Assembly: GCA_002437815.1 (NCBI GenBank)
Contig: DJRP01000034.1
Location: 1-29,191, forward strand
Reading direction: 5' to 3'
DNA: 29,191 nucleotides
From: Collinsella sp. UBA6357
GTDB lineage: Bacteria > Actinomycetota > Coriobacteriia > Coriobacteriales > Coriobacteriaceae
The notes below the pieces were generated by a model. The model saw only the letters and a program-made list of their open reading frames with translations, made no database searches and was not told the origin of the DNA. The position numbers were made by a program, and so were the translations under genes. This document shows, in pieces, positions 13,721-22,334 of this stretch (position 1 is the first letter of the stretch; each line of letters opens with the position of its first letter).

Positions 13721-15592
13721 CTAATCGTTTGACTGCGAGGCCTCGGCCTCTGCGGACTGTTCGGCATCTTTTTCGGTCGAGGGCGATTGGTCGGTGTTGT
13801 TGCGGATGGTTTCCGCATCGATCACCTGCTTGGTCTGCTCCTCGTCGATCTGATGCCGGTATTTGGAGACGGTATCCATGGCATCGTCGAAGTCCGATTG
13901 CGGGATGCCGGCACGCAACCGGTTTTGGGTGTCCTGCGGCAGGTCGTCGAGCTCGACGGTGGTCTGGTTCTCGAGCCAGTGCAGATCGAAGCCCATCGTC
14001 TTTCCGGGAAGACCCCGGTAGACGGCTACGCATCCTTTGTAGGTGCCCAGGTATACCGAGCCGGTGACGGAAGCGTAGGTCCAAATGCCCGCGGCGAGCA
14101 CCAAGACGAGCGCGACGACGGCGCCGATCAGAGCGTTGCGGCGATGGCGGCGCTTTGCCTCGCGCACATGGCCGTCATCCACCAGGTCCACCACGATGAC
14201 GGTCACGTTGTCGTGGCCGCCGGCGGCGAGGGCCGCATCGACCAGGTTGTCGACGCAGATCTGCGCGGTCGAGGACTGGGCGGCGATGTTTTCGATATCG
14301 TTGTCGGGGACCATGGACGAAAGACCGTCGGAGCACAGGATCAGACGGTCGCCTTCGCTGATGTTGAGCGTGAAGTGGTCGGCGTACATGGCCGGGTCCG
14401 AGCCCAGCGCACGGGTGATGACCGAGCGGTTGGGGTGGACGCGGGCCTCGTCGGCCGTGATCTCGCCGGCGTCCACGAGCTCCTCCACATAGGAGTGGTC
14501 GCGGGTCACGCGGATGAGCGTACCCTCGTGGAGCAGATAGGCGCGCGAGTCACCCACGTGGGCGATGGCGAGCGTATCGTTTTCGATATAGGCGCAGGTG
14601 GCTGTGCAGCCCATGCCGGGCTTGCCCAAGCCGTTCATGGCAGCTTCGATCACCGCGGCGTTGGCCGCCTCGACGGCTGCGGCAAGGCGCGCGGGATCGG
14701 CGGCCTGGGGTGCGGTCTTGGCGATGGTCTCGACGGCGATGGAGGACGCTACCTCGCCGGCGGCGTGGCCGCCCATGCCGTCGCACACGCAAAAGAGCGG
14801 CGACTGCACCAGATAGGAATCCTCGTTGTGCGGGCGCACGCAACCCACGTCGGAGCGGGCGCCCCACATGAGCTGCGTGGTGGTGCCCGCGTCGTAGGTC
14901 GAATCGGTCTCGATGCGCTCCTGCTCCTTTAGGGGCTCGAAGCTCATGGTCGAGCCGGGATCGGTCAGCTTTGCCTCGACGGCCTGGACATCGATCTCGG
15001 CGGTGTCCTCGGGGGAGGTGACATCTTCGGAAGCGGGGGCGTCGGTGGTATCGGCATCGTCGATCTGCTCGCTCGAGCCGTTTGCATGCTCGTCCTCTGA
15101 GAGGACGATGGGCTCGGGCGTGGCAAAATGCGCCGGTTCGGGCGTGCTGTCGGCACCGTCTTGGCCGTCTTCATCGATTTCGGCCGCATCGGCGTGCGCC
15201 ATATGCGCGGCCTCCGTGCCGGCCGGGGCCGTTGCGGATGAAAAGTCGGGTGCCGCGGGTGCGGGCTCGGCAAAGATCTGTTCGGTTTGGGCTGCAGCTT
15301 GGGACAGGGCTTCTGCTACGGGCTCGGCAAAATGCGCCGGGGCGGGTGCGGCGGCCGTGTCGGCGTCCTGTGCCGCATGCGCGCCGATGGGCGCCTCGTC
15401 TCGGGAGCCGTCAACAGCTTCGGTCGCCTCAGCGTCGGCAGATTCGGGTGCAGCCACATGCGAGAGGGGCAGGGAGAACACGGTGTCCTCGGGCTCGATG
15501 GGCACGGTTTGGGTTGGCACGGCGTGCGCGGGCGCGACGGGCGCGCCCTGGGGCTCCGCTGAGATATCGGACTTGTTCTCGTCGTCGATCAT
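13721..15592 (-). CDS. pstP: PstP-type PP2C Ser/Thr phosphatase with long acidic N-terminal extension
   Basis: A 623-residue membrane phosphatase opposing the kinases of the cluster. The metal-dependent PP2C domain covers about 243-480: NED ending at Asp258, CDGMGGHAAGE with Asp271, HVGDSRAYL, LCSDGLSSMV and GGHDNVTVIVVD. One membrane helix lies at about 485-508, with an extracytoplasmic tail after it. Residues 1 to about 240 are an Ala/Glu/Asp/Pro-rich, probably disordered extension containing repeated HFA-x-P elements; usual PstP proteins start directly with the catalytic domain. The ATG overlaps the fhaB stop (ATGA), indicating translational coupling, and GAAGGTG precedes it. The extension is in frame without a better internal start that I can identify. 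Confidence 0.93.
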   Translation of the reverse strand: MIDDENKSDISAEPQGAPVAPAHAVPTQTVPIEPEDTVFSLPLSHVAAPESADAEATEAVDGSRDEAPIGAHAAQDADTAAAPAPAHFAEPVAEALSQAAAQTEQIFAEPAPAAPDFSSATAPAGTEAAHMAHADAAEIDEDGQDGADSTPEPAHFATPEPIVLSEDEHANGSSEQIDDADTTDAPASEDVTSPEDTAEIDVQAVEAKLTDPGSTMSFEPLKEQERIETDSTYDAGTTTQLMWGARSDVGCVRPHNEDSYLVQSPLFCVCDGMGGHAAGEVASSIAVETIAKTAPQAADPARLAAAVEAANAAVIEAAMNGLGKPGMGCTATCAYIENDTLAIAHVGDSRAYLLHEGTLIRVTRDHSYVEELVDAGEITADEARVHPNRSVITRALGSDPAMYADHFTLNISEGDRLILCSDGLSSMVPDNDIENIAAQSSTAQICVDNLVDAALAAGGHDNVTVIVVDLVDDGHVREAKRRHRRNALIGAVVALVLVLAAGIWTYASVTGSVYLGTYKGCVAVYRGLPGKTMGFDLHWLENQTTVELDDLPQDTQNRLRAGIPQSDFDDAMDTVSKYRHQIDEEQTKQVIDAETIRNNTDQSPSTEKDAEQSAEAEASQSND

Positions 15593-16005
15593 CGACGGTT
15601 CACCTTCATGACCACGTCACCGATCTGAACTTCGTCGCCCTCGCGCAGGGTCGCGGGCTCAACGAGCTGTCGGCCATTGACCAGCGTGCCGTTAAGCGAG
15701 TTGAGGTCCTCGATGATGAGCGCCGGCCCCTGCAGCGAAAAACGCGCGTGTGAGGCCGAGACGAAGGGCTCGTTGATGCAGATGTCCGACGAGGGAGAGC
15801 GGCCCACGATGACCGGTCCCAGCATGTCCACGTGGATGCCGCGGATGCCGCGCGGGCCCTTGTCGACATCGATCGTCCAGATGGCGGAGTCGCGGCGCTG
15901 TCCGCGCACGAGACCCACGCCGGTCTTCATGACGGCAAACAAAAAGATATAGAGCAGCACCACAAGGACGATGCGGCCGGCAAAAAGGACGATATCGATG
16001 TTCAT
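15589..16005 (-). CDS. fhaB: FhaB, membrane-anchored FHA-domain protein
   Basis: A 138-residue protein: one N-terminal membrane helix (about residues 6-26), a short basic linker, and a forkhead-associated domain from about residue 58 to the end. FHA residues for phosphothreonine binding are all present: VGR, SASH and LNSLNGT. In mycobacteria the equivalent (FhaB/FipA) recruits phosphorylated division proteins. It sits between fhaA (six bases upstream) and pstP (four-base overlap), in the same order as in other actinobacteria. The size is close to the family norm of about 155. Confidence 0.93.
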   Translation of the reverse strand: MNIDIVLFAGRIVLVVLLYIFLFAVMKTGVGLVRGQRRDSAIWTIDVDKGPRGIRGIHVDMLGPVIVGRSPSSDICINEPFVSASHARFSLQGPALIIEDLNSLNGTLVNGRQLVEPATLREGDEVQIGDVVMKVNRR

Positions 16006-16011
16006 GATGGG

Positions 16012-17016
16012 TTAGCCCCTAAATTCGAAAGTTGAAAGACCGAACGTCAGCAGGTCGCCGTTGCGCAGCGGGCAGCGCGTGATACGACGGTTGTTGACGA
16101 GGGTTCCGTTGGTGGAATTGAGATCCTCGATCGACCAATCCGAGCCGGTAAAGGTGAGCTCGGCGTGACGGCGCGATACGTTGGGGTCGCGCAGGGCGAT
16201 ATCGGAGACCGCGCGCTCGCGGCCGATCACGCACTGGGCGCGGTCGATGTTGTGGCTCTCGCCGGTCACGACGTCCACGAGCTGCGCCAGCGGGCGCTGC
16301 GGGGCGCGCGGGGCAGGTGCGGCGGCATTGACGGCCGCGGCCATGCCGGCGGCGGCTCCCGTGGCGGCGGCACCGCCCATACCGGCGAGTGCATCGCGCG
16401 AAACGGTTGCCGGCACGGGGATGGCCTCGGCCACGGCGGCAGCCGGATCGGGAACGGCGGGCGCAAACGGGTCAGGGGTGCTGGCGGGCGCAGGTGCCGC
16501 GGCGCGCTGCTGGGGCATGGCCGCCGGACGCTGGGGCTGCGGGGTGGCAAACTGCTGCTGACCGGCACGCGGCGCGCTCTGGGCGCGGCTCACGGCCGAG
16601 TTGTTCTGCATGAGCCCGTTCTGATAGGCGCGCTCTTCCTCGTAGAGACGCCCAAGAGTGGGGGCGTCGACGTTCTCGGCGAAGACCGAAAACTTGCCGG
16701 CGCGCAGTTGCGGGTCGATCATGAAGCGCACGAGCGGTTCGCCCACAAAGACGTAGCGGCGCTTCTCGGCCTGGGCCTTGACGAACTCGCGCACCTCGCG
16801 CGAGAGCTCGGGATAGAACGGGGCGAGCATGGGATCGTCCTCGGCTGCGATCAGGATCGTGTAGAGGGCGGGCGCCGTGTTGACGCCGTTGATGACGAGG
16901 GTCTGATCCTCCATGTCGCGAGCGGCCTGCTTGGCAAGCTTCTTAAAGGAGAACGGGGCACGGGTGGCACCGAAGATGCCGGCCACATGGTCCTCGAAGA
17001 TGTTCAGGAAGTTCAC
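16012..17016 (-). CDS. fhaA: FhaA, DUF3662 plus FHA-domain protein
   Basis: A 334-residue cytoplasmic adaptor. Residues 1 to about 120 are the DUF3662 domain typical of FhaA. A Pro/Ala/Gln-rich linker spans about 130-235. The FHA domain occupies about 240-334 with IGRERAVSDI, SRRHAEL and LNSTNGT. In mycobacteria FhaA binds the phosphorylated pseudokinase domain of the lipid II flippase MurJ/MviN. It starts with GTG, and this codon overlaps the TGA stop of the kinase gene upstream (GTGA), so the two are translationally coupled. The linker is shorter than in mycobacterial FhaA (about 527 residues). Confidence 0.93.
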   Translation of the reverse strand: MNFLNIFEDHVAGIFGATRAPFSFKKLAKQAARDMEDQTLVINGVNTAPALYTILIAAEDDPMLAPFYPELSREVREFVKAQAEKRRYVFVGEPLVRFMIDPQLRAGKFSVFAENVDAPTLGRLYEEERAYQNGLMQNNSAVSRAQSAPRAGQQQFATPQPQRPAAMPQQRAAAPAPASTPDPFAPAVPDPAAAVAEAIPVPATVSRDALAGMGGAAATGAAAGMAAAVNAAAPAPRAPQRPLAQLVDVVTGESHNIDRAQCVIGRERAVSDIALRDPNVSRRHAELTFTGSDWSIEDLNSTNGTLVNNRRITRCPLRNGDLLTFGLSTFEFRG

Positions 17017-18872
17017 GAAAGATCACTCTCCGTCTGCGTTCTTTGGTATCCGAGCATATATAGGCATATCCCGACGATTATAGAGGATAGGATTCCGCAC
17101 GCCCCCGCGCCGATGAGGGCTGCGGTATCTAAGCTGGCAATTTCCATATGGTGTGCAAGACACATCGCGCCGGTGCCGCCGACGCCCGCAACGATGGCGG
17201 CGAGGGCGGCAAAGGCCTGACTGCCCTCTTCCGCGCGCTCGGCATGGCATGTGAGCAGCGCCGATATGCCGGTTGCGGCGCCTGCCGCCAGCACGACGGC
17301 GGCCAAGATGCCCACATCGCCGATGGCGGCGGGGACGTCCGGTGTCCCGAGGATGCCGCCCCGTCCCAGGGCGACCGCCATGAGCCGCGCCGCCAGCACG
17401 CCGCCGCCCGTGGCCGCTGCCGCGTCGGTGGGCTTCAGCGCAAAGCCGGCGAGCGCGGCGGTGGCTCCGGCACCCACGAAGGCGTCGCCGGTCGCCACGC
17501 CTGCCGCGCACGCGGCCATGAATACGGCGCTTGCCGCGGGCAGCGTGCGGCCCCAGGCGATCCACCATCCGGCGGCCAGTGCCGCCATGACGCAGACGCT
17601 CGGCAGCATGGGCAGGATTCCCTCGGCGCGTACGGTGGCGTCGGCGCACATCACCAGAAAGCCCACGCAGGTGATCGCCGAACCGATCTGCGGGGCGATG
17701 GCCGCGGCCGCCCCGATGGCGATGGCCGCGGCGACGATCCCCAGCGGGGCGGCAACGCCCATGGCGCGCATGATCGCAAAGGACACGACGGCGCAGGAAA
17801 GACCCGACACGCCCTGCAGGGCGCGTCGGCGCACCAGCTCGGGCCAACGGGTCCCCGCCCAACCGAGCGCCGGGTCGATCTCGACAGCCGGAGTCTGGTC
17901 GTAGCCGGTCGGTTCGTCTTCTGCGGGCTGCTGCTCATCGTTGGCCAGATCGGCCACCATGCGCTCCAGACTGCGGCGCCCTTCGCGCACGTTGCCCAGA
18001 TTGTGCAAAAAGCGATCGCAGAAGGCCTCGACCGAATCGGGGCGGTCCTGCGGCATGGGCGAGAGCGCGGCCATGAGCGCGGTCTCCGCGAGCTCGGGGA
18101 TGTGCGGAATCAGCTCGGAGGGATAGGTGGCCCCGCCGATGATGCGCTCGAGCGAATCGGCCGGGGTGGTCGCGCGGAAGGGCGCGGTGCCGCAGAGGGC
18201 CTCGTAGAGCACGCAGGCCAGGGCAAAGACGTCGGCGCGCTCATCGAGCGTCCCGTTTTCGATATCGAGCTGCTCGGGAGGCATATAGCCGATGGTGCCT
18301 CCCCGCGATCCGCCAAAGCCGCTTGCGGAGGAGAGTCGCGCCATGCCAAAGTCGGTGAGTTTGACGTGTCCTGCACGGTCGATAAGCACGTTGGCGGGTT
18401 TGATGTCCAGGTGGAGCACGCCGTTGGCATGGGCGAAGGCGAGCGCCTGCCCGATGCCGTCGGCGATGGCCGCGGTTTCGTCAAACGTGAGCGAGTGGCC
18501 GTCGACCTTGGTCAAGAACTCGGCCAGCGACATGCCGTCGACATATTCCATAACCAGGTAGGCATAGGCGGCGTCGTTGGTGAAGTCGGTGACCGAAACG
18601 ATGTTGGGATGCTGGAGCATGGCTGCCGTATGCGCCTCGATGAGGGCGTCGTCGATGGAGGTGGCGGGCATGCCCGCCTGGGCCGTGAGCGGGATACGCT
18701 TGATGGCCACGCGGTGGCGCACATGGGTGTCCATGCAGATCTCGATCGAGCCGAAACCACCGGTCGCAAGGGTCTCGAGCGGACGATAGCGGCGCAAGAG
18801 CTCCGCGGACGACGTGCCCGACACAAAGGCGTCCGGAGCGGTCCGGGCGGTATGTGGAGAGAACAGCGGCAT
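17013..18872 (-). CDS. Polytopic Ser/Thr protein kinase heading the fha-pstP operon, HLD catalytic loop
   Basis: A 619-residue protein. The kinase domain covers about residues 28-300: Gly-rich ATGGFGSIE, Lys58, alpha-C Glu79, HLD at 154-156 followed by IKPAN, and DFG at 174-176. The usual HRD arginine is Leu155, so this is a non-RD kinase and probably does not depend on activation-loop phosphorylation. After a short acidic linker, residues from about 350 to 605 contain roughly eight to ten hydrophobic segments rich in Ala and Gly, rather than the single helix and PASTA domains of PknB. The start at 18872 is chosen for its GAGGG site six bases upstream. It occupies the operon head, where other actinobacteria have none or pknA elsewhere in the cluster. 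The role of the membrane domain is unknown. Confidence 0.9.
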   Translation of the reverse strand: MPLFSPHTARTAPDAFVSGTSSAELLRRYRPLETLATGGFGSIEICMDTHVRHRVAIKRIPLTAQAGMPATSIDDALIEAHTAAMLQHPNIVSVTDFTNDAAYAYLVMEYVDGMSLAEFLTKVDGHSLTFDETAAIADGIGQALAFAHANGVLHLDIKPANVLIDRAGHVKLTDFGMARLSSASGFGGSRGGTIGYMPPEQLDIENGTLDERADVFALACVLYEALCGTAPFRATTPADSLERIIGGATYPSELIPHIPELAETALMAALSPMPQDRPDSVEAFCDRFLHNLGNVREGRRSLERMVADLANDEQQPAEDEPTGYDQTPAVEIDPALGWAGTRWPELVRRRALQGVSGLSCAVVSFAIMRAMGVAAPLGIVAAAIAIGAAAAIAPQIGSAITCVGFLVMCADATVRAEGILPMLPSVCVMAALAAGWWIAWGRTLPAASAVFMAACAAGVATGDAFVGAGATAALAGFALKPTDAAAATGGGVLAARLMAVALGRGGILGTPDVPAAIGDVGILAAVVLAAGAATGISALLTCHAERAEEGSQAFAALAAIVAGVGGTGAMCLAHHMEIASLDTAALIGAGACGILSSIIVGICLYMLGYQRTQTESDLS

Positions 18873-18954
18873 GGCCAACCCTCGTGCGTTTAAAGTTCGT
18901 TTGGCAGGCGGTGGGCACCGAGGCGCCGCGCTTGCGGTGGCATAGTTGCTGCAC

Positions 18955-18963
18955 AGTTTAGCA
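18955..18963 (-). promoter_or_regulatory. Extended -10 promoter (TGC-TAAACT) of the kinase-fha-pstP-rodA/pbpA operon
   Basis: Read on the minus strand, TGC immediately precedes TAAACT, about 83 bases before the kinase start. No good -35 is visible. It is the only convincing promoter I found in the 165-base gap between the YcxB-like gene and the kinase, so it probably drives the operon. Confidence 0.5.
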
Positions 18964-19037
18964 CGCCTGGATGACGGCATGCGGACGACCGGTCGCGCTC
19001 TTTGGTTGGTTGAAGGTGCCCGCCGTGTTGCTTTGGG

Positions 19038-19628
19038 CTACTTGGCAGCGTGCTGCTTGAGATAGCGGCCGAACGTCTCGGCCTCGCCGCGCACAAAGGT
19101 GTGTTTGGGCACCGTCACGCCCTGCTCGTCGAACATCGCCACGAAGATGCGCTCGCCATCGAGCACCTCCGTGAGCTTCTCAAAGGGAAAGAACTGCGTG
19201 TGGCCGCTTTTGCCCCATACCATGAGCCCGCGCTCGTTGGCGGCCACGCGCCGGTAGCGTCCACCCATGGCAGTGTCGGCATCGACGGCATCGATATATT
19301 GGCGCGCGAGCGTGTGCCGCAGGTTTTTGGCGTACCAGAGCAAAAAGAGCGCGAGCAGCGCCAGCACGATGCCGAGCCATGCCCAGTCGCCGCCGGCGAC
19401 AAGCAGCCAGATGCCGCCTGCGGCGAAGGCGGCCGCGAAGGCGACGATGAGCCCGCGCCGGCCGGGCGAGGCCATGAGGCGGGCAAAATCGGTGATGAGG
19501 TCGTTCTCATATTGGTACTCGTTGAGAAACAGGATACCGTCGTCGGCCGCCGCCTCGCTCTCGAGGGCCATCTCGGCTTCGTCTGCCGCTTCGGAGGGAA
19601 GGATGCCCGCGCGCCTGTCTGTTGTCAT
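19038..19628 (-). CDS. YcxB-like membrane protein
   Basis: A 196-residue protein. An acidic N-terminus is followed by two adjacent hydrophobic segments (roughly residues 59-75 and 82-98) with a short loop, and then a cytoplasmic C-terminal domain of about 95 residues with a PFEKLTEVLDGERIFVAMF core. This layout and the core pattern resemble the YcxB-like C-terminal family, whose function is unknown. The start at 19628 (MTTDRR) is chosen because a longer frame would run into the dnaX control region; a GGAG lies ten bases upstream. It is divergent from dnaX and lies 165 bases before the kinase operon, so it probably forms its own unit. Confidence 0.7.
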   Translation of the reverse strand: MTTDRRAGILPSEAADEAEMALESEAAADDGILFLNEYQYENDLITDFARLMASPGRRGLIVAFAAAFAAGGIWLLVAGGDWAWLGIVLALLALFLLWYAKNLRHTLARQYIDAVDADTAMGGRYRRVAANERGLMVWGKSGHTQFFPFEKLTEVLDGERIFVAMFDEQGVTVPKHTFVRGEAETFGRYLKQHAAK

Positions 19629-19667
19629 GCTCACTGCGCTCCCATCGCGGCGTCGCGCCGCACAGGT

Positions 19668-19673
19668 TATTAT
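19668..19673 (+). promoter_or_regulatory. Weak -10 candidate (TATTAT) for dnaX
   Basis: This AT-rich hexamer lies 68 bases before the dnaX start in otherwise very GC-rich DNA; its -35 is unclear. Downstream, ACTGGGC (19695-19701) and GCCCAGT (19716-19722) can form a hairpin near the dnaX ribosome site. Confidence 0.3.
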
Positions 19674-19741
19674 TGATGCGATGCGCCGCGCGCCCACTGG
19701 GCTCCGCGGCAACAAAGCCCAGTATACCCGGGGGAGTACCC

Positions 19742-22285
19742 ATGGAATCGCTGTACCGAAAGTACCGCCCGCTCACCTTTGAGAGCGTGGTGGGACAGCA
19801 ACACATCGTCTCGACGCTCGAAAACGCTATCACCGAGGGCCGCCTGAGCCACGCCTACCTGTTCTGCGGGCCGCGCGGCACGGGCAAGACCACCATGGCG
19901 CGCATCCTGGCCAAGGCGCTGCTGTGTGCCAAGGCCGAGGAGGCCCGTGCGGCCGGCGCGAGCGGATGCATGCCCGACGGCACCTGCGAGGAGTGCGAGC
20001 TCATCGCCGAGGGCAACCATCCGGATGTCTACGAGCTCGATGCCGCAAGCCGCACGGGCGTCGACAACGTGCGCGAGGAGATCATCAACTCCGTCAACTT
20101 CGCCCCGGTGCGCGGCAAGTACAAGATCTACATCATCGACGAGGTCCACATGCTCACGACGGCGGCGTTCAACGCGCTGCTCAAGACGCTCGAGGAGCCG
20201 CCGGCGCACGTGATCTTCGTGATGTGCACCACCGACCCGCAAAAGATCCTGGAGACCATCCTCTCGCGCTGTCAGCGCTTCGACTTCCACCGCATCGGCA
20301 ACGAGGATATCGAGCGTCGGCTTGCCTACGTATGCGAGCAGGAGGGATTCGACTACGATGCCGAGGCGCTCGAGATCGTGGCGCGCCATGCCCGTGGCGG
20401 CATGCGCGATGCCCTGTCGACGCTCGAGCAGCTCTCGGTGTTCGGCAACGGGTCGGTGCACGCGGACGACGCCCGTTCGCTTTTGGGTGAGGTCTCGGGC
20501 GAGATCCTGGGCGAGTTTGCCCGCGCCGTCGCCGCTCGCGATGTCGCTGCACTCTTCGAGCTGATTCGGGCCCAGGTGGAAGAGGGCAACGACCTGCTTG
20601 AGCTCACGCGCGACCTGGTGGCCCATGTGCGTGATGTGTACACGGCTTGCGTGGCGGGTGCACGCGCCGAGCTCTTCGAAGGCGGGGCGGATGAGGCCCA
20701 GGCCCTGGCAGACGAGGCCGCGGCGTTCGGTGAGCATCCCTCCGACCGTTTGGCCCGCGTGCTCACGGTGCTCGACGACGCGGCACTCGAGATGCGCAAC
20801 GCCAGCGATGTGCGCCTGGTGCTCGAGATCGCCTGCACGCGCCTCGCCCGTCCCGAGAGCGATTTGACGCTTGAGGCCCTGGCCGAGCGTCTGACCCGGC
20901 TCGAGACCATGGTCGCCAACGGTGCCGTGCCGGCCGGCGTTGCCGCGGCGCAGGCGGCTGCGACCGCGCCCATCTCGACCGCGGCGCCGGCCCGTCCTGC
21001 GGCAGCCCCGGCAGGCGCCCGCCCCGTGGCGGCCACGTCTGCCCCGGCGCAGACAGCGGCCCAGCCCACGCTTATCTCGGGTGCCCGTCAGGATGTGCCC
21101 TGGGCCCGTGGCGGTGCGGCCGCTCCCGCCGCGGCTCCCACCCGTTCAAGTTCGACTTTCCAACCGGCGCCCTCGGCAGCGCCTGTCTCTGCGCCTGCGG
21201 TACCTGCGCAAACGGCAAAGCCCGCCGCTGCTTCCTCCGCTTCAGCGTTGGAATCTCGAACTTCAACGGTGTCCCCGGCATCCGCGGTGCCCTCGGCAGC
21301 CGCCGTTGCCGCCTCGGCAGCGGCCGAGACCCCGGCGGTCGAAGATGCCGGCGAGCTGCAGCGCAAATGGGCCGAGGTCGTCGACCGCATCAAGAAGAAG
21401 GAGCCCTCGCGCGCGGCGCTGCTGCTCAACGCGCGCGCCCAGGCAGACGACGGCTCCGTGCTCACGGTCGGGTTTCCCGCGGGCTCGGTGTTTGCCATCA
21501 AGATGCTTGGCCGCGCCGACACCCAGTCGGTGGTCTTGCCGATCGTGTGCGCGGTCTTTGGCCGCCGTACCGTCCAATATGTGACGGACGGGGGTGACAC
21601 GCCGGCTCCTCATCATGAGGAGCATTCTCCATCTGCACGGGTTGCGGCATCTGCGGACCTGCAACCCGTGTCCTCGGCGGCCCCTGCGTCTTCGAGCGCG
21701 ACCGCGCCCGAGCCCAAGGCTCCACAACCGAATAACGTGTCCTCGGCGGCAAAACCCGCGCCCGCCATGTCGGCTGCCGCGAAGGTGCCGCCTGTTGCTA
21801 CGTCCGCGGCTTCGATGCCTGCCTCCAAGCCGGCCCCCGCCGCGCGTGCGTCTGCCGGCGCCGGTGCGCCGCCGTGGCTGCGCTCCGACAACCCCGCCGG
21901 CGCCCCCGCCACGGGCAAGCTTCCCACCGAGCCGGCGCCCCGCGCGCCCGAGCGCGGCGCGTCCCAGGCACCTCGGTCCTCTGCGGGCGCGCAGGCGGCC
22001 CCGTGGGAATCCGAGCAGGTGCCCTACGATGATGCCATGGTCGGTGGTTTGGCCGCCGATCCGGGTACGGACGATCTGCCCCCGTTCGATGTGCCCGGGC
22101 AATCCGCTCAGACCCCGTCGCCTCGGGCCGTACCTGCGGCGGCTTCGGGGGAGTCCAACCCCGGTGCGGGTAGCCCCTTTGGCCATCAGGGCGCGGCTCC
22201 GCGCATTCCCCAGACCGAAGACGAGGCCAAGGCGCTCATCCGAGACGTCTTTGGCCAAGCCACTGTCTTCAAACCGGTGGAGTAG
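19742..22285 (+). CDS. dnaX: DNA polymerase III subunit tau/gamma
   Basis: An 847-residue clamp-loader ATPase. It begins with the family signature SLYRKYRPLTFESVVGQ, which fixes the ATG at 19742; GGGGGAG precedes it. Walker A is GPRGTGKT at 43-50. The zinc module uses Cys62, Cys76, Cys82 and Cys85. The Walker B DEVHML and the sensor segment SRCQRF follow, then the clamp-loader collar to about residue 380. About residues 400-530 and 625-810 are long Ala/Pro/Ser-rich low-complexity linkers around a folded tau-like block near 535-625 (DRIKKKEPSRAALL). I see no slippery frameshift site, so a single long product is expected. It is followed by the DUF4160 cassette and then ybaB and recR, the usual neighbours of dnaX. 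Confidence 0.96.
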   Translation: MESLYRKYRPLTFESVVGQQHIVSTLENAITEGRLSHAYLFCGPRGTGKTTMARILAKALLCAKAEEARAAGASGCMPDGTCEECELIAEGNHPDVYELDAASRTGVDNVREEIINSVNFAPVRGKYKIYIIDEVHMLTTAAFNALLKTLEEPPAHVIFVMCTTDPQKILETILSRCQRFDFHRIGNEDIERRLAYVCEQEGFDYDAEALEIVARHARGGMRDALSTLEQLSVFGNGSVHADDARSLLGEVSGEILGEFARAVAARDVAALFELIRAQVEEGNDLLELTRDLVAHVRDVYTACVAGARAELFEGGADEAQALADEAAAFGEHPSDRLARVLTVLDDAALEMRNASDVRLVLEIACTRLARPESDLTLEALAERLTRLETMVANGAVPAGVAAAQAAATAPISTAAPARPAAAPAGARPVAATSAPAQTAAQPTLISGARQDVPWARGGAAAPAAAPTRSSSTFQPAPSAAPVSAPAVPAQTAKPAAASSASALESRTSTVSPASAVPSAAAVAASAAAETPAVEDAGELQRKWAEVVDRIKKKEPSRAALLLNARAQADDGSVLTVGFPAGSVFAIKMLGRADTQSVVLPIVCAVFGRRTVQYVTDGGDTPAPHHEEHSPSARVAASADLQPVSSAAPASSSATAPEPKAPQPNNVSSAAKPAPAMSAAAKVPPVATSAASMPASKPAPAARASAGAGAPPWLRSDNPAGAPATGKLPTEPAPRAPERGASQAPRSSAGAQAAPWESEQVPYDDAMVGGLAADPGTDDLPPFDVPGQSAQTPSPRAVPAAASGESNPGAGSPFGHQGAAPRIPQTEDEAKALIRDVFGQATVFKPVE

Positions 22286-22292
22286 GGGCGGG

Positions 22293-22298
22293 TATACT
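22293..22298 (+). promoter_or_regulatory. -10 promoter element (TATACT) of the DUF4160 cassette
   Basis: TATACT begins eight bases after the dnaX stop and 42 bases before the first cassette gene, giving the cassette its own promoter. The -35 is weak (TTCAAA with 19-base spacing). Confidence 0.5.
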
Positions 22299-22311
22299 TT
22301 CTCCAGACGTA

Positions 22312-22323
22312 GATCAATTGATC
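22312..22323. promoter_or_regulatory. 12-bp perfect palindrome GATCAATTGATC
   Basis: It lies between the TATACT element and the GGAGG ribosome site of the two-gene cassette, exactly where an autoregulating antitoxin-like protein would bind. It could also be chance. Confidence 0.45.
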
Positions 22324-22334
22324 GGAGGCCATGG

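Noticed and set aside
13705..13818. Upstream in-frame start for the RodA-PBP fusion
   Set aside because: It would overlap pstP by about 100 bases and add a basic, low-complexity stretch; 13704 has a good ribosome site right after the pstP stop.
19629..19741. A possible SRP RNA (ffs) upstream of dnaX
   Set aside because: ffs often lies near dnaX, but the conserved GGA/GCA apical-loop bases of SRP RNA are absent; only a short hairpin is present.
21388..21405. Programmed frameshift site in dnaX
   Set aside because: The lysine run is AAGAAGAAG, not a slippery A-heptamer, and I see no downstream stop-and-stem arrangement.
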